Of a stretch of DNA of 5,019 bases, positions 1 through 4,985 are shown one piece after another. Position 1 is the stretch's first letter; the number at the start of each line of letters is the position of its first letter. The position numbers and the translations under genes were made by a program. Below the pieces are notes generated by a model. It did not search any database. It was not told the DNA's origin and saw only the letters and a list, made by a program, of their open reading frames with translations. Source of the stretch: Candidatus Collierbacteria bacterium GW2011_GWB1_44_6. GTDB taxonomy: Bacteria > Patescibacteriota > Microgenomatia > UBA1400 > MFAQ01. Where the stretch lies: positions 1 to 5,019 of the forward strand of contig LCJG01000059.1 in NCBI GenBank assembly GCA_000998025.1. The letters run 5' to 3'.

Positions 1-1
1 C

Positions 2-1360
2 TGCCGCCGGGTTCCGGAGCATGCGCCACGCTCCTTTCACGAGGCGGTCCAGGCGTTCTGGTTCCTCAACCACGCCTTTCACGTCTCGGGGACCAAGATC
101 AGCTGCGGCCGGATCGACCAGTACCTCTACCCTTCGCTCCGCCGCGACCTCGAGATGGGCTCAGTCACGATCGACGAGGCCCAGGAGCTCGTCGACTGCC
201 TCTGGCTGCGCTTCAATGACCGCTGCCAGATCGTGCGCGAGAACTTCTACACCCGCGCGGACAGCGGGACCGCGGAGAGCCGCGCGGCCGACGCGGTCAT
301 GATCGTGGACAGGAGCGTCCCGGGCGAGGGCCGCACTGCGGATGCCGGCCACCGCAACCGCCCCGGGACGGCGACGGACGCGGCGGACGCGATCAACCAC
401 TTTGGCCAGAACGTCCTCCTTTCGGGTGTGCTGCCCGACGGGACAGACGGCACGAATGAGCTCACCTGGTTGTGCCTCAACGCCATGGAAAAGCTCGCGC
501 TCACGCAGCCGGTGGTCACCCTGAGGCTGCACAGGAGCTCGCCGCCCGAGCTCGTCGCGCGCGCCGCGGAGGTTCTCAAGAGCGGCGGCGGGATGCCGTT
601 TGTCAACAACGACGACGTGCTGGTGCCCGCGTACGAGGCCCTGGGGGTGACCACTGAGGATGCCCGGGACTACGCGAACTCCAACTGCTGGGAGACGATG
701 ATCGAGGGCCGCAGCGACCAGGAGCTGATCCGCGGCATGAACTTCCTCCTGTTCCTGGAGCTGGCGCTCAACCGTGGTTGTTCGCGGGTCCACGGCCCGA
801 TGGGGCCTGACACGGGGGATCCCCTCGGCTGGACCGGGTTCGAAGAGCTGATCGAAGCCTGGAAGGTGCAGGCGGACACCCAGCTCGCGCGAGGCATCGA
901 CCACATAGGACTAGGGATAGAAGAAGGCACGCTGGAGCACAGCAGCCACGGCCGGTTCCGGTACAACCCGCTGCTGTCGACGCTGACGCTCGACTGCCTC
1001 GCGCGCGAGCGCGACATCATCCGCGGCGGAGCCCGCTACCGGATCTGGCACGTGATGGGCGAGGCGGTCGCCAACGCGGTCGACGCCGCGGCCGCCATCC
1101 GCAGGCTGGTCTTCGAGGAGCGCGCCGTCTCCATGGGCGAGCTCCTCGAGGCCCTCGAGGCGGACTGGCAGGGCTTCGAGAACCTGCGGCGCGGTTTCGC
1201 GGCCCTGGGACTCAAAATCATCATCATGAGTCCCGACGAGCATGACCGCCAGGCCGCCCGCACCCAGAAGGACGCGGCCATTGGCATCCACCAGGACCCG
1301 CCGGGGCACTCCGGTGGCATCGTAGGCAACAATGACTCCCTCACCAAGCAAAATTCCTAG
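2..1360 (+). CDS. Glycyl radical enzyme (pyruvate formate-lyase-like), partial: 5' end off the window, C-terminal radical domain missing
   Basis: The frame is open from base 2, so the gene starts upstream; the first ATG (155) is internal. Numbering from the codon at 2-4, the fragment has PFL-domain landmarks in order: a GRIDQYLYP segment (36-44), EAQELVDCLW (59-68), a TNELTWLCLNAME stretch (about 151-163), the catalytic thiyl loop N-C-W-E with Cys229 and Glu231 (codons 686-694), and GGARY (342-346), followed by VFEE and SMGELLEALEADW. One cysteine sits in the loop, as in the diol dehydratase, choline lyase and decarboxylase groups; pyruvate formate-lyase itself has two adjacent cysteines. Resemblance stops after ENLRRGFAALG (393-403, about base 1210). 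The expected continuation to the RVxGY glycyl loop is absent, so this product could not carry the radical. The last 50 codons look foreign and end at a TAG within CTAG. The substrate cannot be told. These enzymes are anaerobic, cytosolic and need a radical-SAM activase, which is not in the window. Confidence 0.92.
   Translation, partial: CRRVPEHAPRSFHEAVQAFWFLNHAFHVSGTKISCGRIDQYLYPSLRRDLEMGSVTIDEAQELVDCLWLRFNDRCQIVRENFYTRADSGTAESRAADAVMIVDRSVPGEGRTADAGHRNRPGTATDAADAINHFGQNVLLSGVLPDGTDGTNELTWLCLNAMEKLALTQPVVTLRLHRSSPPELVARAAEVLKSGGGMPFVNNDDVLVPAYEALGVTTEDARDYANSNCWETMIEGRSDQELIRGMNFLLFLELALNRGCSRVHGPMGPDTGDPLGWTGFEELIEAWKVQADTQLARGIDHIGLGIEEGTLEHSSHGRFRYNPLLSTLTLDCLARERDIIRGGARYRIWHVMGEAVANAVDAAAAIRRLVFEERAVSMGELLEALEADWQGFENLRRGFAALGLKIIIMSPDEHDRQAARTQKDAAIGIHQDPPGHSGGIVGNNDSLTKQNS
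1207..1234. repeat. Perfect 8-bp inverted repeat at the end of glycyl radical enzyme homology
   Basis: The arm GGGACTCA (1207-1214) is matched by its exact reverse complement TGAGTCCC (1227-1234) around a 12-base spacer made largely of ATC repeats. The left arm coincides with the last codons that resemble a glycyl radical enzyme. The repeat could be a chance hairpin, a strand-switch (fold-back) artefact site, or a rearrangement end; the sequence alone does not decide. Confidence 0.6.
1235..1344. other. GC-rich segment of unassigned origin between two break-like points
   Basis: This stretch keeps the high G+C of the left part but does not match the expected C-terminal third of a glycyl radical enzyme. 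In the plus frame it reads as a charged, glycine-rich, unstructured-looking tail (for example QDPPGHSGGIVGNNDS). On the minus strand, starting around 1349, another frame reads YDATGVPRRVLVDANGRV and LLGAGGLAVMLVG, which looks more like a real beta-rich protein. To me it recalls phage-type structural proteins, but that is memory of style and not an identification. It could be a third sequence source or a fragment belonging next to the left piece in inverted orientation. Confidence 0.35.
1335..1360. other. Abrupt composition junction (GC-rich to AT-rich)
   Basis: Within about 20 bases the sequence changes from strongly G+C-rich to A+T-rich and stays so to the end of the window. A plus-strand gene fragment (glycyl radical enzyme) and a minus-strand gene fragment (glycosyltransferase) both end here. 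Their stop codons share one CTAG at 1357-1360: TAG on the plus strand is 1358-1360 and TAG on the minus strand is 1359-1357. No terminal repeats, tRNA or integrase lie at the point. A misassembly or amplification chimera is the simplest reading; a real integration or deletion joint is possible. Confidence 0.8.
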
Positions 1361-1776
1361 AATAAATTTTTTAATATTGGCTTTAAGATTAAGCTTTTGT
1401 ATAAAGGATTCATCCTCATTTCAAATCCAGTTAATCTTGAAACTACAGGAGTTTTTCTTAGCTTTCCAATTATCGGCGCAACCACTCCTGCGGATGTCAT
1501 CATATGGGCAACAATTATGTCTTGTTTTTCCAATTTCATTGCTTTGTTAAAGAAAAAAATAATTTGTTGCAATACCCTTAATGGCCAACTCTTTCCATAA
1601 GTTCTTAACCTGTAGACTGTCAGATTTTTCCCTACTGTTTTTGTGTTTCTTGGTCCTGTTGTTATAACTGTAACCTTATTTTTCTTTTTAAGCTGATTTG
1701 CTAGAGCTTCTGTCAGTAATTCAGTTCCGTTCCTTGAATAAGGAGGATAGTATGGGACTATTATTAATATTCTCAT
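1357..1776 (-). CDS. Glycosyltransferase family 4-like, N-terminal domain only (truncated at the junction)
   Basis: The 139-residue product is the N-terminal Rossmann half of a GT-B glycosyltransferase. It begins with the first beta strand MRILIIVPYYPP, followed by SRNGTELLTEALANQL (residues 14-29), the usual acceptor-side loop and helix of GT4 enzymes. VTVITTG (35-41), DIIVAHMMTS (86-95) and PVVSRLTGFEM (110-120) are further strands of this domain. GT4 enzymes are usually about 350-400 residues, so the whole donor-binding C-terminal domain with its EX7E motif is missing and the product should be inactive as it stands. The start ATG overlaps the TGA of the upstream gene (ATGA), which suggests translational coupling; an AAGGAGG lies 16 bases before the start, too far for a normal ribosome site. 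The stop falls directly at the composition junction, so the gene was probably intact in its source genome and has been cut by the joint. Confidence 0.87.
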   Translation of the reverse strand: MRILIIVPYYPPYSRNGTELLTEALANQLKKKNKVTVITTGPRNTKTVGKNLTVYRLRTYGKSWPLRVLQQIIFFFNKAMKLEKQDIIVAHMMTSAGVVAPIIGKLRKTPVVSRLTGFEMRMNPLYKSLILKPILKNLF

Positions 1777-2267
1777 TTTAAATTATTTAATGCCTCCTTA
1801 ACATTTGATGTTAAGAATACTTTTTCCTTTAGTTCTGGAATTAGTTTAATCAAAGAAGCCAATTCTCCTTTGTCTATTACAGAAACCTTTTTATTATAAT
1901 CTTTTACAGCGTGAATTATTTCTGTTAAAGTTCCTAAACCTCCATGAAGTGCTATAATGCCCTCGCAATTTTTCACCATGATAATGTTTCTTTCAGGATA
2001 ATCAACATTTGTCTCTACAATTTTATCAGGTTCTGGTCCTTTTTCTTCTCCAACCTTTTCCATTTCTTCTTTAGAGGGAAAATAAGCAATGTATTTCTTG
2101 CCTTTATTTTTCTTATAAGAATTAACAACTAATTCTGAAATTCCAGTACCACCACCAGAAACTAAAATGTGATTATTTTTAGCTAAAAGCTCCCCTAATT
2201 TATTTGCTTCTTCCCAACATTCTTTTGCTTTTTCTTTTTTCCAAGTACCGATAACAAGTATTTTCAT
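1773..2267 (-). CDS. LOG/TIGR00725-like Rossmann-fold nucleotide-binding protein (SLOG superfamily)
   Basis: The 164-residue protein has the compact LOG-type Rossmann fold. It opens with MKILVIGTW, has an SGGGTGISELV glycine-rich phosphate loop (37-47), Arg93 in ERNIIMV, and HGGLGTLTE (108-116). The last corresponds to the PGGxGTxxE signature of lysine-decarboxylase-like/LOG proteins, with His in place of Pro. Arg93 and Glu116, the residues linked to nucleotide-5'-monophosphate ribohydrolase activity in true LOG enzymes, are both present. Length fits the short TIGR00725-type group, whose function is not established; nucleotide or nucleotide-sugar binding is the safe inference. Its start overlaps the TGA of the upstream glycosyltransferase and its own TGA overlaps the next start, so it is the middle gene of a coupled operon. 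A good ribosome site (AGGAG, six bases before the ATG) supports the start. Confidence 0.9.
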   Translation of the reverse strand: MKILVIGTWKKEKAKECWEEANKLGELLAKNNHILVSGGGTGISELVVNSYKKNKGKKYIAYFPSKEEMEKVGEEKGPEPDKIVETNVDYPERNIIMVKNCEGIIALHGGLGTLTEIIHAVKDYNKKVSVIDKGELASLIKLIPELKEKVFLTSNVKEALNNLK

Positions 2268-3394
2268 TTCAAGCTCCTGTATAATTTTTCATACTTCTTT
2301 ATTATTTTATCCCAGGAAAATTTTTTAATGTGATTATACGCATTATTTCCTAATTTTTTCCTTAATTTTTTATCTTTAATTAATAATTCCAAATTTTTAT
2401 AAAATTCCTCTTCATTAAAAGGATTACAAAGCAAACCTGTTTTTTTGTCTATGACAATGTCTGGAGTTCCTCCTTCTCTTGCTGCCACAGAGGCCACTTT
2501 TGATGCTGAAGCTTCCATTACAACTCCAGGCAATCCTTCTCCAATTCCTGGTGAAAACAGAATGTCAGTTTCCTTTAAGATCCGAGGGATATCATTTCTG
2601 CTTCCGACAATAGAGATGTTTTCCATTCCCTTTGACTTTTTCTTTAGACTTTCTTTTAAATAACCATCGCCAACAATTAACATATGAATATTGAATCTTT
2701 TTGCTGCTTCTAAAGCCATAAAAGGTCTTTTTCTTTCTGTCATCATTCCAATGAAAGTTACTAATGTTTTTTCATTTCCAATCTTTAATTCTTTCCTGAT
2801 ATTTGATTTTTTTACTTTAAATTTATTTAAATCAATTCCAGTAGGTATGATGGAAATTTTTTTAAGTGGCAATTTTAATTTTTTTGCAATTTCTTTTAAT
2901 TTACTAAAATAAAATGTGATTTTATCCGGAGTATTGAACAATAAATTCTTTGAAACATTTGTATAAAATTTGAAAGCAGAGCTTAATAAAAATCCTGGCT
3001 TGTAAGAGTAGCCAACTAATCCATCTGAAGTCAATATGACCTTAGCTTTGTACTTCCCCATACTCTTTAAAATCAAGGGCATTATAGACAAAGGGTAATA
3101 ATACTCCCAAATATGCACTATATCATTTGTTTTAAGGGCATTTGAGAGGGTTTTTATTAATGAAGAGGGATTTGGAAAGGAGTATCTTAATGTTTCAATA
3201 TCAAAGCTTGAAACTGGCTTTAAACTAATGTTCTTGCTGTGTAAAAGAGTAGTAAAATGATATCCTTTTAGGGGTTTTTTTTGATCTTCTGGATATATCA
3301 AAGTAATTTTATGGCCTTTTTTAGCCAGTAAGTTAGATAATTCTACTATGGGCCTTCTCAGCACTTTTGTAGGATTAACGAAGCAGATTTTCAT
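2264..3394 (-). CDS. GT4-type (GT-B fold) glycosyltransferase, complete
   Basis: The 376-residue protein has the normal GT4 length and architecture. The N-terminal domain (about 1-180) begins MKICFVNPTK, with PIVELSNLLAKKGHKITLIY (25-34 being the end of helix 1 and strand 2) and DIVHIWEYYYPLS (91-103). The C-terminal donor-binding domain carries IIPTGIDLNKF (182-192), FIGMMTERKRP (214-224; Arg221 and Lys222 are the expected diphosphate-binding pair), VGDG (241-244), the EX7E motif GEGLPGVVMEA with Glu286 and Glu294, and GTPDIVIDKKTGLL (309-322). It should transfer a sugar from a nucleotide-activated donor with retention of configuration, probably on the cytoplasmic membrane face during glycan or glycolipid assembly; donor and acceptor cannot be read. 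No signal peptide or clear membrane segment is seen. It is the first gene of a three-gene minus-strand operon. The start is supported by its placing strand 1 at the very N terminus and by promoter-like DNA just upstream. Confidence 0.95.
   Translation of the reverse strand: MKICFVNPTKVLRRPIVELSNLLAKKGHKITLIYPEDQKKPLKGYHFTTLLHSKNISLKPVSSFDIETLRYSFPNPSSLIKTLSNALKTNDIVHIWEYYYPLSIMPLILKSMGKYKAKVILTSDGLVGYSYKPGFLLSSAFKFYTNVSKNLLFNTPDKITFYFSKLKEIAKKLKLPLKKISIIPTGIDLNKFKVKKSNIRKELKIGNEKTLVTFIGMMTERKRPFMALEAAKRFNIHMLIVGDGYLKESLKKKSKGMENISIVGSRNDIPRILKETDILFSPGIGEGLPGVVMEASASKVASVAAREGGTPDIVIDKKTGLLCNPFNEEEFYKNLELLIKDKKLRKKLGNNAYNHIKKFSWDKIIKKYEKLYRSLK
2274..2278 (-). promoter_or_regulatory. Shine-Dalgarno site for the LOG-like gene
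   Basis: On the minus strand AGGAG lies six bases upstream of the ATG at 2267-2265, inside the last codons of the preceding glycosyltransferase gene. It fixes the start of the LOG-like gene. It is the only well-spaced Shine-Dalgarno seen in the A+T-rich part, which fits a genome where first genes are leaderless and internal operon genes use ribosome sites. Confidence 0.65.
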
Positions 3395-3400
3395 AATCTT

Positions 3401-3410
3401 CTTTATAAAG
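3401..3410 (+). promoter_or_regulatory. Probable archaeal TATA element for the membrane hydrolase gene
   Basis: CTTTATAAAG (3401-3410) is a perfect palindrome and matches the archaeal TATA consensus. On the plus strand, a start about 25 bases downstream falls near 3430, leaving a short leader of roughly 13-15 bases before the ATG at 3445, which has no Shine-Dalgarno. On the minus strand it sits only about seven bases from the operon start at 3394, too close to serve that gene, though TBP bound here could compete with its promoter. Confidence 0.45.
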
Positions 3411-3414
3411 CAAG

Positions 3415-3424
3415 GTTTTTAAAG
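3415..3424 (-). promoter_or_regulatory. Probable archaeal TATA element for the glycosyltransferase operon
   Basis: On the minus strand an A-rich element CTTTAAAAAC lies centred about 26 bases before the ATG at 3394. At the usual archaeal spacing, transcription would begin at or next to the ATG, giving a leaderless mRNA; no convincing Shine-Dalgarno precedes this start. In DNA this A+T-rich the match is only suggestive. Confidence 0.4.
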
Positions 3425-3444
3425 ATTTAGAAATATTAATTTTT

Positions 3445-3927
3445 ATGGTTTTTGCTGTAACACATGTAATTTTAACAATAGTTCTGGTTGACATCTTTAG
3501 GCATTACCTTTCAAAGCATAAGAAAAAATATTTGTTTCCAAGATGGTACTTAATTATAGCAGGTATTGGCGGATTACTTCCTGACATAGACATTGTTGTT
3601 AACTGGTTTTATTCAAATGTGATTCATGGGGATTTTCATTTATTCTGGGTTGGATTGGTATTCTTTGCATTAGCTGCTTTATTCTGGAAAAAGAAAAAGC
3701 ATCATGTTGACTGGGGATTATTTTTCCTGCTTCTCGGCATAGGATGGATGTTTCATTTATTCTTAGATTGTTTAGGAGGAGGATATAAGTTCTTTCTGCC
3801 ATTCTCAGATGCTTTATTTTGTAAAGAATGGATTCCTTCATTATACTTTCCTCATCTAGATGCCGTTATTTTATTGCTCTGGCTTATACACGAAGAATGG
3901 GCCAAGAAGATTAAGGATTATTTCTAA
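3445..3927 (+). CDS. YdjM-like membrane-bound metal-dependent hydrolase (PF04307/DUF457-type)
   Basis: The 160-residue hydrophobic protein has the family's scattered acid and histidine pattern between membrane helices: TH at 6-7 near the N terminus, GGLLPDID (42-49, Asp47 and Asp49), His61 and His65 in VIHGDFHLF, HLFLDCLGGG (104-113, His104 and Asp108), LPFS (118-121), and PHLD (136-139). Four or five membrane segments are visible, roughly 3-18, 34-53, 65-80, 89-109 and 137-149. The family is annotated as membrane metal-dependent hydrolase, but its substrate is not established; YdjM in E. coli is an SOS-induced inner-membrane protein. The usual HRGxTHS motif is altered here to HGDFH, so the protein is a divergent member. 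It is divergent from the glycosyltransferase operon and 37 bases ahead of the aminotransferase gene, with which it may be cotranscribed. The start is supported by the TATA element upstream and by the N-terminal histidine right after Met. Confidence 0.82.
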   Translation: MVFAVTHVILTIVLVDIFRHYLSKHKKKYLFPRWYLIIAGIGGLLPDIDIVVNWFYSNVIHGDFHLFWVGLVFFALAALFWKKKKHHVDWGLFFLLLGIGWMFHLFLDCLGGGYKFFLPFSDALFCKEWIPSLYFPHLDAVILLLWLIHEEWAKKIKDYF

Positions 3928-3938
3928 CCGATTAATTT

Positions 3939-3959
3939 AAGAATATTACTAAGAATATT
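3939..3959. repeat. Short direct repeat in the gap before the aminotransferase gene
   Basis: AAGAATATT occurs at 3939-3947 and again at 3951-3959, separated by ACT, in the 37-base gap between the membrane hydrolase stop and the aminotransferase ATG. Each copy contains the palindrome AATATT. It could be a regulatory site or chance in A+T-rich DNA. No Shine-Dalgarno precedes the ATG at 3965; a weak TATA-like TTAATTTAAG lies at about 3932-3941. Confidence 0.3.
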
Positions 3960-3964
3960 TCATT

Positions 3965-4972
3965 ATGCTAATTCCGCATCAAAAACTAACTGTAAAGCCA
4001 AGAGATATTTTTTCAGGTTTCTTCAGGCACAAGCATGACTTTAGCAAATATATTCCCAGAAAAATGAATTTTGTTGGAAGCGGAAGAGCTGGTTTATGGT
4101 TAATCTTAAAAGACATCAAAAGTGTAGGAATTCCAAGCTTCACATGCAAAGTTGTCTTAGATTCAATTTTAACTTCAAAAACAAAGCCTGACTTTATTGA
4201 CTCTGGAATAATACCAGAAATTGAAGACTATAAAGGAGAGGCTTTAATTCTTCCTTATAATTTTGGTTTTTTGCCGGATATTGATAAAATAAGAAAGATC
4301 TGCAAGAAAAATAATGTAATTTTAATAGAGGACTGCGCTCAGGCTTTAGGTGCAAAATATAAAGGTGAATTAGTGGGAAATTTTGGGGATTATTCTGTTT
4401 TCAGCTTTGGAATAAGCAAGAACATTGGATTTCTTGGAGGATTAGTAAATAAAGAAGTCAATCTAAGAAAATACCCAAAAGGAAAGGTTATTCATTTAAT
4501 GCTTAAGGGATTATTTGGAAATTTATTCTTTAATCCAAAATTCTACAGCAGGAAGATGCTAGATTCTGAATTGGTAAAAGACTATGAAATGTTATTATAT
4601 AGCATGGACAATTACAGCAAGAATGTTGTTATGAATATTTATAAAAGATATAATGAAATTTTAAAGACAAGAAGGGAAAATGCCGAAATATGCATCGAAG
4701 AATTGGATGGAGTAATTGATTTTGTAAGACCTTTAAAAAACACAGAGCCTTCATGGCTTTACTTTGTTCTAACTGACAAAAATAGAGATTCAATAATAAA
4801 AAAATTATTAAATGAGAAAGTGGATTTAACTCCATTACTATCTTTCAAAGATTTGAGCGGCAGAGGGAAAAAGGCAGGTAAAGCTGAAAAAGAGCATTTT
4901 GTCTTTGCCTTATACCGAAACAGGGAAGAAATCGATTTTATAATAAAGAAAATCAAGAAGATAATGAGATAG
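3965..4972 (+). CDS. DegT/DnrJ/EryC1/StrS-family PLP-dependent aminotransferase
   Basis: The 335-residue protein has the landmarks of this fold-type I family in order: GSGRAGLWLILK (38-49, cofactor phosphate loop), GIPSFTC (55-61), LILPYNFGFLPDID (94-107), VILIEDCAQALGAKYKGE (118-135) with the pyridine-binding Asp123 and stacking-region Gln126, then NFGDYSVFSFGISKNIG (139-155) with the predicted Schiff-base Lys152, and a LGGLV glycine turn (157-161). Family members usually transfer an amino group from glutamate to a keto sugar nucleotide, making amino sugars for surface glycans; some have lost the lysine and act as dehydratases, but here it is kept. The lysine context is SFGISK instead of the common SFHxTK, which resembles the SFGxDK-type subgroup. 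It is somewhat shorter than the usual 360-400 residues. Nearby glycosyltransferases fit a glycan role; the sugar substrate is unknown. The ATG places the N-terminal segment sensibly and there is no earlier in-frame start after the preceding stop. Confidence 0.94.
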   Translation: MLIPHQKLTVKPRDIFSGFFRHKHDFSKYIPRKMNFVGSGRAGLWLILKDIKSVGIPSFTCKVVLDSILTSKTKPDFIDSGIIPEIEDYKGEALILPYNFGFLPDIDKIRKICKKNNVILIEDCAQALGAKYKGELVGNFGDYSVFSFGISKNIGFLGGLVNKEVNLRKYPKGKVIHLMLKGLFGNLFFNPKFYSRKMLDSELVKDYEMLLYSMDNYSKNVVMNIYKRYNEILKTRRENAEICIEELDGVIDFVRPLKNTEPSWLYFVLTDKNRDSIIKKLLNEKVDLTPLLSFKDLSGRGKKAGKAEKEHFVFALYRNREEIDFIIKKIKKIMR

Positions 4973-4985
4973 GAAAGTTTATATA
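4973..4985 (+). promoter_or_regulatory. Archaeal BRE/TATA promoter for a gene beyond the right edge
   Basis: Immediately after the aminotransferase stop, GAAAG (4973-4977, BRE-like purine-rich element) is followed by TTTATATA (4978-4985). Together they make a strong archaeal promoter match. Spacing predicts a transcription start near 5005-5010. The 47 bases after the aminotransferase gene hold no gene that can be called; the downstream start is probably outside the window. An inverted repeat ATACT-ATA-AGTAT (4998-5010) overlaps the predicted start. Confidence 0.5.

Noticed and set aside
21..302. Plus-strand arginine/serine-rich reading frame
   Set aside because: It lies in another frame of the glycyl radical enzyme, has a low-complexity composition typical of a GC-rich shadow frame, and has no recognisable domain.
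161..904. Long minus-strand reading frame opposite the glycyl radical enzyme
   Set aside because: Long antisense frames are common in GC-rich coding DNA; the plus frame has clear family motifs throughout and this one has none.
670..1020. Minus-strand 116-residue frame
   Set aside because: Serine/arginine/proline-rich shadow of the enzyme gene with no motif.
1332..1550. Plus-strand frame running across the composition junction
   Set aside because: It is antisense to the glycosyltransferase fragment, which has clear GT4 motifs; its hydrophobic composition is what antisense A+T-rich coding DNA usually gives.
1793..1800. AAGGAGG as ribosome site for the truncated glycosyltransferase
   Set aside because: It is 16 bases from the ATG, too far for normal spacing, and is explained as Lys-Glu-Ala codons of the LOG-like gene; coupling through the ATGA overlap is more likely.
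3401..3410. Bacterial -10 element reading of CTTTATAAAG
   Set aside because: No partner -35 element is found at 16-18 bases upstream on either strand; archaeal TATA spacing to the plus-strand gene fits better.
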